In this document: positions 24,154 to 36,100 of the stretch, in pieces
Layout of the letters: the number at the start of each line of letters is the position of its first letter
Position numbering within the stretch: the stretch's first letter is position 1
Origin: Maniola hyperantus
Taxonomy: Eukaryota > Arthropoda > Insecta > Lepidoptera > Nymphalidae
Assembly (NCBI RefSeq): GCF_902806685.2
Contig: NC_048542.1
Span: 11,206,533 to 11,270,532 of the forward strand
Length of the DNA stretch: 64,000 bases
Direction of reading: 5' to 3'
Notes under the pieces: generated by a model
Databases searched by the model: none
The model's input: the letters and a program-made list of their open reading frames with translations, nothing else
What the model was told of the DNA's origin: nothing
Program-made: the position numbers and the translations under genes

Positions 24154-27100
24154 AAAAAAATTAAATAAATTTAATTTTTAATTATAATTTTTTTATTAAA
24201 ATAAATTTAATTAAATAATTTGACTTTGACTGAAAATTTAATAAGAATTGTGTACTAAAATAATTTTAGTTTTTTGAATACAACTTACTTTGGTGTGTTT
24301 GCCTTGAAGTGACTTCCTTCGGGGGTTATATTCACGGGCGTAGGAGTGTGAAGTAATGGACTAGTGCCCAGATCCTGAAATGAAGAATCACTACAGTTAA
24401 TATCGTAAAGCAGCCAAAATCATATTCTCAACTAGCTTATGCTCGCGACTTCGTGGGCGGCGTCTAAATCGTGAAATGTTAGTAGCAAAGAGTTCCCAAG
24501 GGATTTTTAAAAATCGCGGACTTGACGAAATTTGGTACAGAGATAGCTTTTATCCTGGAGACCTAGAATACTTTTATACCGGATTCTTTTCGGGATGGCA
24601 TCAGCTAGAAGTAAAATACTGTTAAAACTGTATGAACTTACTCTGCTGCTTTGCGTATGCCTCAGAGGCGTATCGAAGGCCGGGAAGGAGAGTCCGGCGG
24701 GCGAGTTGAGGAATTGAGACGGACTGAAGGGCAGAGCTTTGATTGGCGTTGCGCCGTCCAACACTTTTGACATTGATTTCTCCCATACCTGGAAACAAAG
24801 TGAAAAATGTATCAAAATAACCACAAAAATATAATTTCATAGATTACATATTTTATTTTTAACTAGCGACCCGCCCCGGCTTCGCATGGGTACAATGAAG
24901 ATACTAATGTGGTGTCAGTGAGGAGATTACAGGTGCCGCGGCACCGCCGCCGCCTCCGTCTCGTTTGTTGCGCGTTTTTTCCGACCTAATTCACGTTATT
25001 TCAATTTCCCTAGGGATCTCTAATTTATTGAGAATTAAACTATACCTATAAACTTTCCTCTTGAATCACTCTATCTATTGATGAAAACCGCATTCAATTC
25101 CGTTGCGTAGTTTAAAAGATCTACGCGTTCATACATACATACATACATACAGACAGCGGGGAGCGACTTTATTTTATACTATGTAGAGATTTAATTTCAT
25201 ATTTTAGTAAGTCAAGTACTAATAAATCCTCTTCCGACAGATTACACACACTCATTTTATTTCAAAAATAAATATGACTTTAAAAGGATTATAAAAAAAA
25301 ATAGTGATACAATACGTAGACTCACGTGTGGGTTGTGTGTGAGGGCGGCCTGCCTCCTGACTTTGCCTCGCCTAAGTATGGGCGGAGGGCTAATGGCCTC
25401 CATAGTCTTCTTCTTTGGAGATAGATACACTGTGGGAATCACGATCTCTTTGCTGGCTTCCGATTGGATTGAGTATGTTACTGGAAAACAATTATCCATA
25501 CTGAATACTATCCATATTTATTAGCCTCATCTTTTTATTATTATTCAGATACAAGTTAGCCCTTGACTGCAATCTCACCTGGTGGTTAGTGACGATGCAG
25601 AAGCGGGCTAACCTGGAAGGGGTATGGCAGTTTTTAATAAACCCATGCCCCATTGGTTTCTACACGTCATCGTGCCGGAACGCTAAATCGCTTGGCATGC
25701 CGGCTTTACCGGTGAGGGGCAGGGTGCCATGCCCCTTCCAGGTTAGCCCGCTTCCATCTTAGATTGCAACATCACTTACCCCCAGGTGAGATTGCAGTCT
25801 AGGGGTTATATCTGAATAAAAAAAAGTAATTTCAATACTCAAGCCAATGACTCGTTCGGTCACCACCCCGTATCCCCTAAAGTGGCAATTTACCTGTGCT
25901 GTGGCTATTGCTATCGGCCGTAGAGGCTTGATTTAAATAATTCTTGATAGTGGAGTCATCGGGGAGATGTTCTATGTTCACGAATCTGAAAAGAATTTTT
26001 TAATATGTATTATATTAAGATTTTGATATCATTTATACTCTATCCACGAAAAGAAGTCAGTATAGGGCTCTCTCTGTTACGTTATCCCATATAAATGACA
26101 GAGACGAAAATCTCAGAGGGCGTTAACCATTTTGAGCCACCAACAACATTTCCGTGGGTAGAATATAGTTATGTTATAGGTATTTTTGACTGATAGGCCG
26201 ACTTCTTAACTCTTCCGCTTCATTCAGTATTATCGACATGAATCCTACCAATGAATGCAATGATCCAAATCCTTCACATTCTGAGCAGAGACCCGAATAA
26301 TATCATCGATTCTGATATTTTTCTCTGAACTAAATTTAGAGTATCTGCCTCTTTTCTTTTTAATATTGCTAAACAAGGCCGAAAAATGAAACTTAATTTT
26401 AGTGCACTCTACAAATTTATACAATAGGGTCACGACTGGCACCTAAAGTCACAGGGTTGGACATTTCTAAAGTCTGTCTGTCCTTTTCTTATTAATGTAA
26501 TATATGGTATTATATCTTATTAATTTTATGGTAAGAAAAAGAGGCGAATACTCTATTTAGATGTTCTAAGAATCAGTACAAATGACGATGAACTTACTTG
26601 AACGGTGTTTCAACAATCTCCACAGTATCGGCGGCGACCAAGCCTCCTCGATCGGGCGACTTATTCCTTATAGGCTGCTGCTGCAAGTTGTTGAGCTGAT
26701 CCTTCAACAGTTGCCTAAAGTGTAACACTTGCTTCGACGGCTGGCTCGTGCTAGAAGAGTTGCTCTGTGTTGACTCGTTGAACGTGTCTGTCCAGGTCTG
26801 ACTCGACTGAAACCAAATACGTGCCGAATCGAGAACCTCTTTTTTTGGAAGTCGGTTAAAATATTGATATGAGCAGACAATACTTGGCGAGATTCTAGAA
26901 TTTAGGGCGCGATTTAGGGCGCGTTTCTTCTCATACGGATCTGAGCGAAGACGTGTGTTTTCAACAAATCACTTTAATGGGTGATGACATGACACAATGA
27001 TCACGTCATCTAACAATAAACTGATTGGTCTATTGAACACGTCTCCGCACCGTTTCGCTTCAGTGTAAACTCGCCCTTACCTACATTGCGGAAATTGAAA

Positions 27101-30100
27101 CGAAGCGACAAAGAAAGAAACAAAAAGAAAACAAAATAACCACACTAATAAAAAACAAACACGAAATGATTATGGAAGAATGTGTGTCTTGGAACATTAT
27201 TACACGTGGCGTGGGGTGGCGTAACGTAGTGTGGGTGGGGTAGTGCAACATGTAGTGGTGTCTTGGTGTGGGTTGGGTGGCATGACATGTAGGTGGGGTG
27301 GCGTGGGGCATGTAATGATATGGGTGGGGTGGCGTGACATATACTGGTGTGGGTGGAGTGACTTGACATGTGGTGGTGTGGGTGGAGTGGAGTGACAGAG
27401 TAGTATGGTATGAGTGGAGTAACATGACATGTAGTAGCGTTGGGTGAGGGGGAATGACATTGTATGGGGAGCGATTAGCATTAAATTAAAAAAAAAAAAC
27501 ACTACATCAAAAGCGTCTGCGACCCTCTCTTGCCCCTCTCGCGTGGGGTGGCGTGATATGTCATGGGGTGGGGTTAGTGACATGGCGTGAGGTGCGGTGT
27601 TGCAAAAGTGTTTTATTATAACATAAAAAACAAAAAGCACATTACATCATTGAAAGCGACTACGACCCTGTCTCTATGCTCGTCGCTTACTTGCTCAGCT
27701 CGCTTGGCTCGCGACTGCTTGCGTCGGAGTGTTTCGAAGCTATCCAGCAGGTCCAGCTTGTATTTCTGTCTCATTGTGGAGTTCCAATGTTATTTTATTG
27801 CAAGTGGCGTGGCGTGGGGTGGTTTGACATGTAATAGCTGGGGTGAGTGGCATGGCGTGAGGTGCGGTGTTGCAAACGTGTTTTATTATAAAATAAAAAC
27901 AAAAAGCACACTAACATCATTGAAAGCGACTACGACCCTTTCTCTACGCTCGTCGCTTACTTGCTCAGGTCGCTTGGCTCGCGACTGCTTGCGTCGTAGC
28001 GTTTCGAAGCTATCCAGCAAGTCCGGCTCGTATTTCCTCCTCATTGTGGAGTTCCAGTGGTTTTTTATTGCATTGTCTGTCCTGGAATTATAAAAATTAA
28101 ATAACTACCACACTACTAGTAGAGTTCCATAATATGAAAATACATATAAATAACATACCTAAACCGGTCCTCTAATTATTGTCAGATTTTAGTTGACTTT
28201 TGATCTTATATTTTGAACTGTGTGATAGGGTTCAGTTCAGGTCTGGTATAAAAGGAATGAATTCTGGTAATATTTACAAGTGTTACGATTGCCGCATTGG
28301 CAATGCGTTGCATTGTAGACAGTAGTCAACATTTACTGAGGATGCCCTAGTATTGAAACGTGCTTGGAGTGTGACTAGGGGCATCTCTGTGGTAGTGGTG
28401 CGTATTATCCTATTCAAATACTAACAGGCAAAACTTGACACATACCACATTCAACGAATTTAAGAAAGCAGTAAGAAGCAAGGGTCACGCCATCTATGTT
28501 AGCATTTGAATATGACTGTATTGCTAGTTTTTCTTGCATGAATAATAATAGTTAAGACTGGGGGAGTGACGAGCGGTTCATAGTGCATGCTGCATATTGT
28601 GGCATACAAAATATTTAGCGCATTATAGCAAGAAAATCTAGTTAATTATGTGTCACTAGCGGACTTCGTCCGCGTGGACTACACTAATTTCAAACCCCTA
28701 TTTTACCCCCTTAGGGGTTGTATTTTCAAAAATCCTTTCTTAGCGGATGTTTAAGTCATAATAGCTATCTGATGCCAAATTTTAAGCCCAATCCGTCCAG
28801 TAGTTTGAGCTGTGCGTTGATAGATCTGTCCGTAAGTCAGTCAGTCAGATTTTCTGTTTATATATGTAATGAACTTTCGCTAGTGACGCCATTCTTCTAT
28901 CTGACCTGATATATTCAAAATAGCTTTAAATTACAAGTTATTCTCAGTTGCTTTTTACCTGCCCGGCAGTAGTTTGGCAATCCTGGCCCACTGGTTCCCT
29001 AATTGTTTGTGCGCTTGGTATATGATTCTGTCTTCCTGATCCGTCCACGCAGTTTTCTTTATCGACGGATTTAAATGATTGTGCCATCGCTCCCTGAAAA
29101 GAAGCATAGAACTTTCTTGTATATTCTACAATCCCTTACCAAATTGCTGAGATCATTTTTATCCAAGCTGATATTATAAATGCAAGTGTGTCTGTCTGTT
29201 TGCAACCTTATCCGGCTGATTTCCAAACAATTTGGTACTTAATAGAGGTCCGTAGCATGCATTCCGGGGACGGGCAGGCTACTTTATATCCCAGAAAATT
29301 AAAGAGTTCCCACGAGATTTTTAAAAACCTAAAAACCACGCGGCCGTCCAGTTTTTATATTAATTGGAAAACTAATTATAAGATACTAGCTTACAATACA
29401 AATTTCAAACTCCCTGAGGGGTTGAATTTTCAAAAATCCTTTCTTAGCGGATGCCTACGTCATTGCGTTGATAGACCAGTCAGTCAGTCAGTCAGATTTT
29501 CTTTTTATTTAAATAGATATCTATCTCTACTGAGAATTACAATTCGTTTTATTTAAAAAATATTGTTTAGCTGCAAACCTCTGCGGTATTTTTGGACAAT
29601 ATTCTGAATATGTTGAGAGAATTATAACTTAAGGAGAAAAATAGCTGAAAATAATTACCTGCACTGTTTTCCTATCCTGCCTTTGAGGTGCCTCGCGATT
29701 AGGGTCCATTTCTTTGGACCGTACTTAGTAACTAACTCTGTGACTTTCTCGTCCTCCTGGAACAACAAAACGAAGAGTCTTTAAATAATTTATTATAAAA
29801 TCTTAAATTCTGCGTGGATTTTATAGGTATGCGTGTCTCTGATTTTTGTATTTGAGTATTAAATACTTAATTGGTCATGATATTGCCTTAACGGAAGATA
29901 TGTCGTTCCAGATGGCTCTAAACGACGAATTTGTGTAAAATTATGACTATCGAAAACAAGACATTTTGCACGATAAATCATAAACTATCTACTATGCATA
30001 AAAATAAATAAAAACCTATTTTAGAATGTAACGGTAAAGCCCTTTCATATGATACCTAATTACTTTGAAAATTGAGAATACCTACTAATATTTTTTCATG

Positions 30101-33100
30101 AACACATTTTAATTATTCTTTGTGATGTAACCACATATTCAAAGTTTTCGGATTTATTCCTTTACTTGTGCTATACGAATTACGACCTACCTACCAACCG
30201 AATTTCATGATTCTAGGTCAACGGGAAGTACTCTATAAGTTTTCTTGACACACGACGGACAGACAGACATACAGATCCTATAAGGGTGGTGGTCCTATAA
30301 GGGTTCCTTTTTTCCTATTGAGGTACGGAACCCTAAAAACATGCGTTATATCAGTTTTTACTACAATATCAAGTTCACATGATACAAACAATTTAAAAAA
30401 CAATATTTCAATTAACGCAGTCATGCTCTTGTTTTTTACGGCCAACATACAAGTAAGTTCCACGTGATCTCTCAAACTAAAAGTATCATTATAAGATTAT
30501 CAATGACCAATATGATTGCAAAAAGCAATCAAAAAAAGTACAAAAGAAGTGATGAACAAAACATGTGAATCGTTACTTCTCAAGGTAATCTGGTGTTTGA
30601 AAAAATTCGAATAACATCGTTGGATCAGCTGTGAGTGGTAGAGAGACAGCCAGTGCGTGCCAGACCTTCGTTATTTTATAAAAGCTGAATCTTTCTCTGC
30701 GTATTGTCTCCAATACAGGGAGGGACGATCAGTGACCAGACACCCTTAAACTCAAACAATCTTTCCTGCCTATATTGGGGTTTCTTTTTCTGAAAGTTTC
30801 TTTGCGTATTGGACAAAACTTACAACTTTTATAAAACAACAAAGGTCTGGCACGCGCTGGCTCTTAGTCTTATAAAAAAAAAACTCGTCACACGACAATA
30901 TTTATGATTATTAAGTTAATAAAGATGTTATTGATCTTAAGGCTCAACGCTGAATGACTTTGTCTTTGATATTTAAGGTCTAAATTGGTATTAATAGAGT
31001 TTATTACACTTTTAGTCATGATGCAAATTAGTTTTGATCCTTTGGATTGTCTAGTCATCATCATCATCATCTTCATCAACCGATAGACATCCACTGCTGG
31101 ACATAGGTCTCTTGTAGGGACTTCCACACGCTACGGTCTTGCGCCCCCTGAATCCAGCGGCTCCCTTGTCTAGTATTTTGAATTATGTAGGCAAGAGAGC
31201 ACTAAAAAAATCATTTAATAGTCCCATACTAAAACTGCTCCAACAATTCGTCATGCCTATTATAAAATACACGTGTTCTGTTACTAGAAGCGTAGGCATA
31301 TGGGAAAAATAACTCCTTTGTAAAACCACATCCATATTATGTAGTTCTATAGTTTGTAACTAATTGCGTCCTTGAGATGCCGTCATATTATACTAAACTT
31401 TATAGTCTTGTTATCTTGTAGCACTTGAGAATGTTAACAAGATTATATTCAGAAGATTAACAATGTGATATGATATGTGGGCTATGTCTGACATGTTAAG
31501 AATTAATATTTTCTATAGTGGTATATATTATTATGACAAAGTGCTTAAATATCGAGAATAAACATGGCTGAGACAAAAGGATTAGGTGATTTTCCGTTGA
31601 GTTGGGGAGCTCAAAAAATTACCTAAGACGGCGACAGAAGCAATGATTTCGTTTGTTTTTGAATAAAATATAACTGGTTTGGAAATAATTGCAAAGAACG
31701 TGTAATCTTCAGATAAAAATGTGCAGCCATGATACCTAAAGTCAAATCCATACTTCCAAACTAATATTATAAATGCGAAAGTGCGTCCGTCTGTCTGTCT
31801 GGTAGCTTTTCACGGCCTATCCGTTTAACCGATTTAGATAAGATTCGGCATAGAGATAATTTACAACGCGCGGAAGGACATAGGCTACTTTTGATCCCGG
31901 AAAATCAAAGATTTCCACGCGGACGAAGTCGCAGGCATCGTCTAGTCGTTGATATTAGCCTTAATTATTGTCATCGTCATCATCCGATAGACGTCCACAG
32001 CTGGACATAGGTCTTGTCTTCTGCTGACTTTCACACGCCACGGTCTCCGCCTGAATCCAGCGCGGAGGCTACGTGTGACTCGTTTGATGTCGTCTGTCCA
32101 CCTAGTGGGGGGTCTTCCGACTTAATCGTAAATGAATCTACGGGACATACAAATTGTCTCAAGTTTCAATTTATAATCATCTACAAAGTCATACTAACGT
32201 CTGGTACAAATCGATTAAGGATAGGACTACCATATTAAACATACTAAGATTTCTGGCCCCATTTATAGAAATGTCGTCCATAGGGACGACTCAAGTTTTA
32301 GAAAACAATGCTAATGTAACACTGCGAGAGTAACAAGAGAACCGAAAATGATCTGAAAGTACTGAAAATAATGTAGGTACACCAACCTTTAGAAGGAGAT
32401 AGTGGATTTGTAGAGCATTGTCTCTGTCGTCGAGACCGAGAAAACATCACATAGGTATGAGTGACAGAGACAACGCTCTAACGCCGAAATCTCTTTCTAA
32501 AGGTCGATGTACTTACAATATTTCCTGCCGGCTACTGTACTTGCTTTTTACTACATGTAAAACCACAAATTAGGTCTCTATATTATTTCTTCTGTTAGGT
32601 ACCATAATAATTTATCTCACTACTTAAAAGTTGATAATAAAAGAGGATAATTTTAAGGTATATGTCCCGGAAACAAACAACTAATCATGGAAACCCTAGC
32701 CAAGGATCATTTCTAGGGTACATACGGATAGAAAAAAATCAAGGTCACAGACGATGTCACCGTCTAAACGCGTCCAGGCAAACATATCGTCATATGTTTA
32801 CTTAGGTCTTCAAGTGATCCTGTTTAAATTAATGTTTTTATTGCGTGTGAATGAAGCTTTTAATGGGCAAGGCGTTTTGTTTTCGCAGCTGGCAGATTAG
32901 TCACAGACTGGAGAATGCCTTAACACTATTTTTAAAACAAGCCAACTAGCAGAGACCTAGCCAGAGAATAGAGACCATCACAAAAGGCAAAACTGCTCAG
33001 ATACCCGCCTTCTAATTTTGAAGTTTGATGTTTTGAATGTTTAGCCTAAATATTAGCTTTTTAGGGTTCCGTACCTCAAAAGGAAAAACGGAACCCTTAT

Positions 33101-36100
33101 ATGATCACTTTGTTGTCTATCTGTCTGTCTGTCTGTCTGTCCGTCTGTCTGTCAAAAAACCTACAGGGTACTTCCCGTTGACCTAGAATCATGAAATTTG
33201 GCAGGTAGGTAGATCTTATAGCTGACATTTGGAGAAAAATCTGAAAACCGTGAATTTAGGGTTAGATCACACAAAAAAAATTAAATTGTGGTCATGAACT
33301 AATAGTTAGTATTTTCAACTTTTGAAGTGAGTGACTATATCAAGTGGGGTATCATTTGAAAGGTCTTCACCTGTACATTCTAAAACAGATTTTTATTTAT
33401 TTTTATGCATCATAGTTTTTGAATTATCGTGCAAAATGTCGAAAAAATACGACTGTAGTACGGAGCCCTCATTGCGCGAGCCTGACTCGCACTTGGCCGG
33501 TTTTTCTTTGAATATTTTTGGTACAAATAAAAAATAAAATAAATAAGTTTATTTACTATATTGGGAATAGATAGTGATTGAATAGGTCATTTAAACTAAT
33601 AGAAAACGGAGATTAGCTGCTGTAGATGTATTTTTCTGCATAATGTCGCACGTTTTATAATTTAGTAGATTTAGCTCATATTATCCTAGACGGGGAAGTT
33701 CATAATAGTGCTTAGTGATTATATTTCTGCTGACACAAATTTTATTCTAAAATAAACTTTGCTCTCATAAAATCTTATCAGTATTCTTGTATTTTATTCG
33801 AGACCACCTAAGAGAGTTATAATCTATCCATTCATACATGAACAATACAAAATGAATCTCTATGGTCTTGAAAAAAGAGTGTTAATTCTAGTCATTAAGT
33901 TTACAAATTTTTATATCCGTTCGATGTCAACACATTTAGGGTGCGTCCACATCTGGCGAATGTGCCGCGAATGTGCAGCTCGCGAGCCGTTTGCGAGCTG
34001 CCCGCGAGCTGCACGCGTGCAGTCACGGCAATGGTTTGGTGCGCCTCTAGCGCAACTCATGCAAGGCTCGTAAAAGGCGAGCGCGCGGCGCGCGATCTGC
34101 GCGCACTCAATTCTCGCGCTTACAGTTCCGTTTACTGGCTCAGTACTTCCGAAGATGTCGGACGACACTAGTGCTTTTAATATAATTGCTGCATCATTAG
34201 CTATTATATTACTGATAAAAAGGAAAAAAAAGAGACAACGGCGTTGGTGGCAAAATCCTATTTTTAAAAGAAAACAGAATATAGTAGCGGAGTTGAAAAG
34301 CCATCAATTAAGCGGACACTATGCCAATTTTTTAAAATTGTCACCAGAATTATATCAAAATCTTCTACATATGGTTAGTTTCAAGATTGCTAAAAAGGAA
34401 ACGCATTTTAGGCTACCAATTTCAGTTGAAAATAAATTAAGTTTGACATTACGATTCTTGGCCACTGGAGATTCCTACACAAGCTTGCAGTACCTTTTTA
34501 GAATTTCTAAGCAAAGTATAAGTATTATTATTCCTGAAGTGTGTTTGGCGATTATCAAGTGTTTAAAGGAAAACGTACGTGTGAGTATTTTTCCAATTAT
34601 TTTTATTTAAAAATCAAATAGCCTTTTTTATAAGCAACATATAAGTTTACGAAAAGAAAGTATTAATATTGAAACAAATCATCGAGGCTGTCATTCGTAT
34701 CTTCTGTCGAATAATTACTTTCCTGACTGTGCGGTCTGGACGTAGAAGCACTTTGAGAATAAGTTGTATAACCTTGCACATCTGGTTGATAATTATAGTA
34801 CCCAGAATCGGCTTTCATTATGACATCAAATATTGCCTTTTGAACCATATTTTTTGTTAAACGTGAATAAGATTCCATTTTGGCTCCAATAAAATTTATA
34901 AATGAATGTACTTCTTGTGACAACTTGGAATTATCGCTCAATTTTTCTGTAGCAGTCTTTAAAACTTGTAGGGCTTCAGTTACGATTTTATCATCCGTCG
35001 ATTTTTTCTTTTTGGGCGGCGGAGGTTCAATAAAAGACAGGTTGCTTTCGGTGTCAGTATTTATTCCATCATCTTGTACCTGTTCCTCATCCACTTTATC
35101 TTGTTCTGTATCTGCTTGTTCCTGTAATAATGTTTTTATATTTATATTATTATTATTCAGGTGCCAAGGAGACCAGATATATGGCTAGAAGTGAGTAAAG
35201 GATTCGAAAATAAATGGCATTTGCCCCATTGCATTGGCGCAATAGACGGTAAACATATAGTCATACAGGCACCTCCGAAAAGTGGAACTGAATATCATAA
35301 TTACAAATCTACTTTTAGTATTGTTCTGTTTGCACTGGTAGACTCAGATTATAAATTTATGTTTGCTGATGTTGGTTGCCAGGGGCGTATATCTGATGGA
35401 GGGATATTCAAAGATACAGAGTTCTACAAGATGATGCAAAATGGCACCTTAAATTTACCAAGCATTACCTTATAGGACTAAAGCGATACCCTACTTCTTT
35501 GTTGCTGACAGCGCTTTTGCTCTAGATAAACATGTGATGAAACCATACTCCGGTAACCACAGTAAAGGCACTCCGGAACGTATTTTTAACTATAGATTAA
35601 GCAGAGCTCGCAGAATTGTTGAAAGTGCATTTGGCATTGCATCATCCATTTTTAGGGTACTTAGAAAACCCATGATATTAAAACCAGAAGTTGCTGAAGT
35701 GGTCGTTATGAGTATTATTCACTTGCATAATTATTTGAAACTGAACGCCACCAATACTTATACTACTAATTCTAATATGTACATCAATCAATCCGTACCT
35801 AATTTCACATCTCTTTCAAATATTCAAACACCACAAATAAGATATTCCAGAGAAATAAACGAAATAAGAGATGAGATTGCTTCTTATTGTGTAAATGAAG
35901 GCCGTATTGCATTTCAAGATAAATATTGTTGATTTAATTACTTACAGTATTTAAACGTTTCCTTGGTTTATCCCGATCAGCTAAAAAGGAAAAAGCGTCG
36001 TAGGCAAACCATCTACTTTTGTAAGTCTCGGATGCACCTAAAAATATATGTAGAATAATATTAGTTACATAGTCAATTTAATTAATAAAATAAAACACAA

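Noticed and set aside
27081..27640. Three overlapping minus-strand frames of 74-146 residues rich in H, P and T
   Set aside because: They come from translating a GT-rich minisatellite in several frames; all frames are open because the repeat lacks stops, and the sequence shows no domain.
33056..33075. TTAGGGTT motif resembling telomere sequence
   Set aside because: It is a single occurrence at the start of family C; insect telomeres use TTAGG arrays, which are absent.
33852..34171. Three overlapping frames near the left transposon end
   Set aside because: Same cause: the GC-rich terminal repeat. The transposase frame starts only at 34155.
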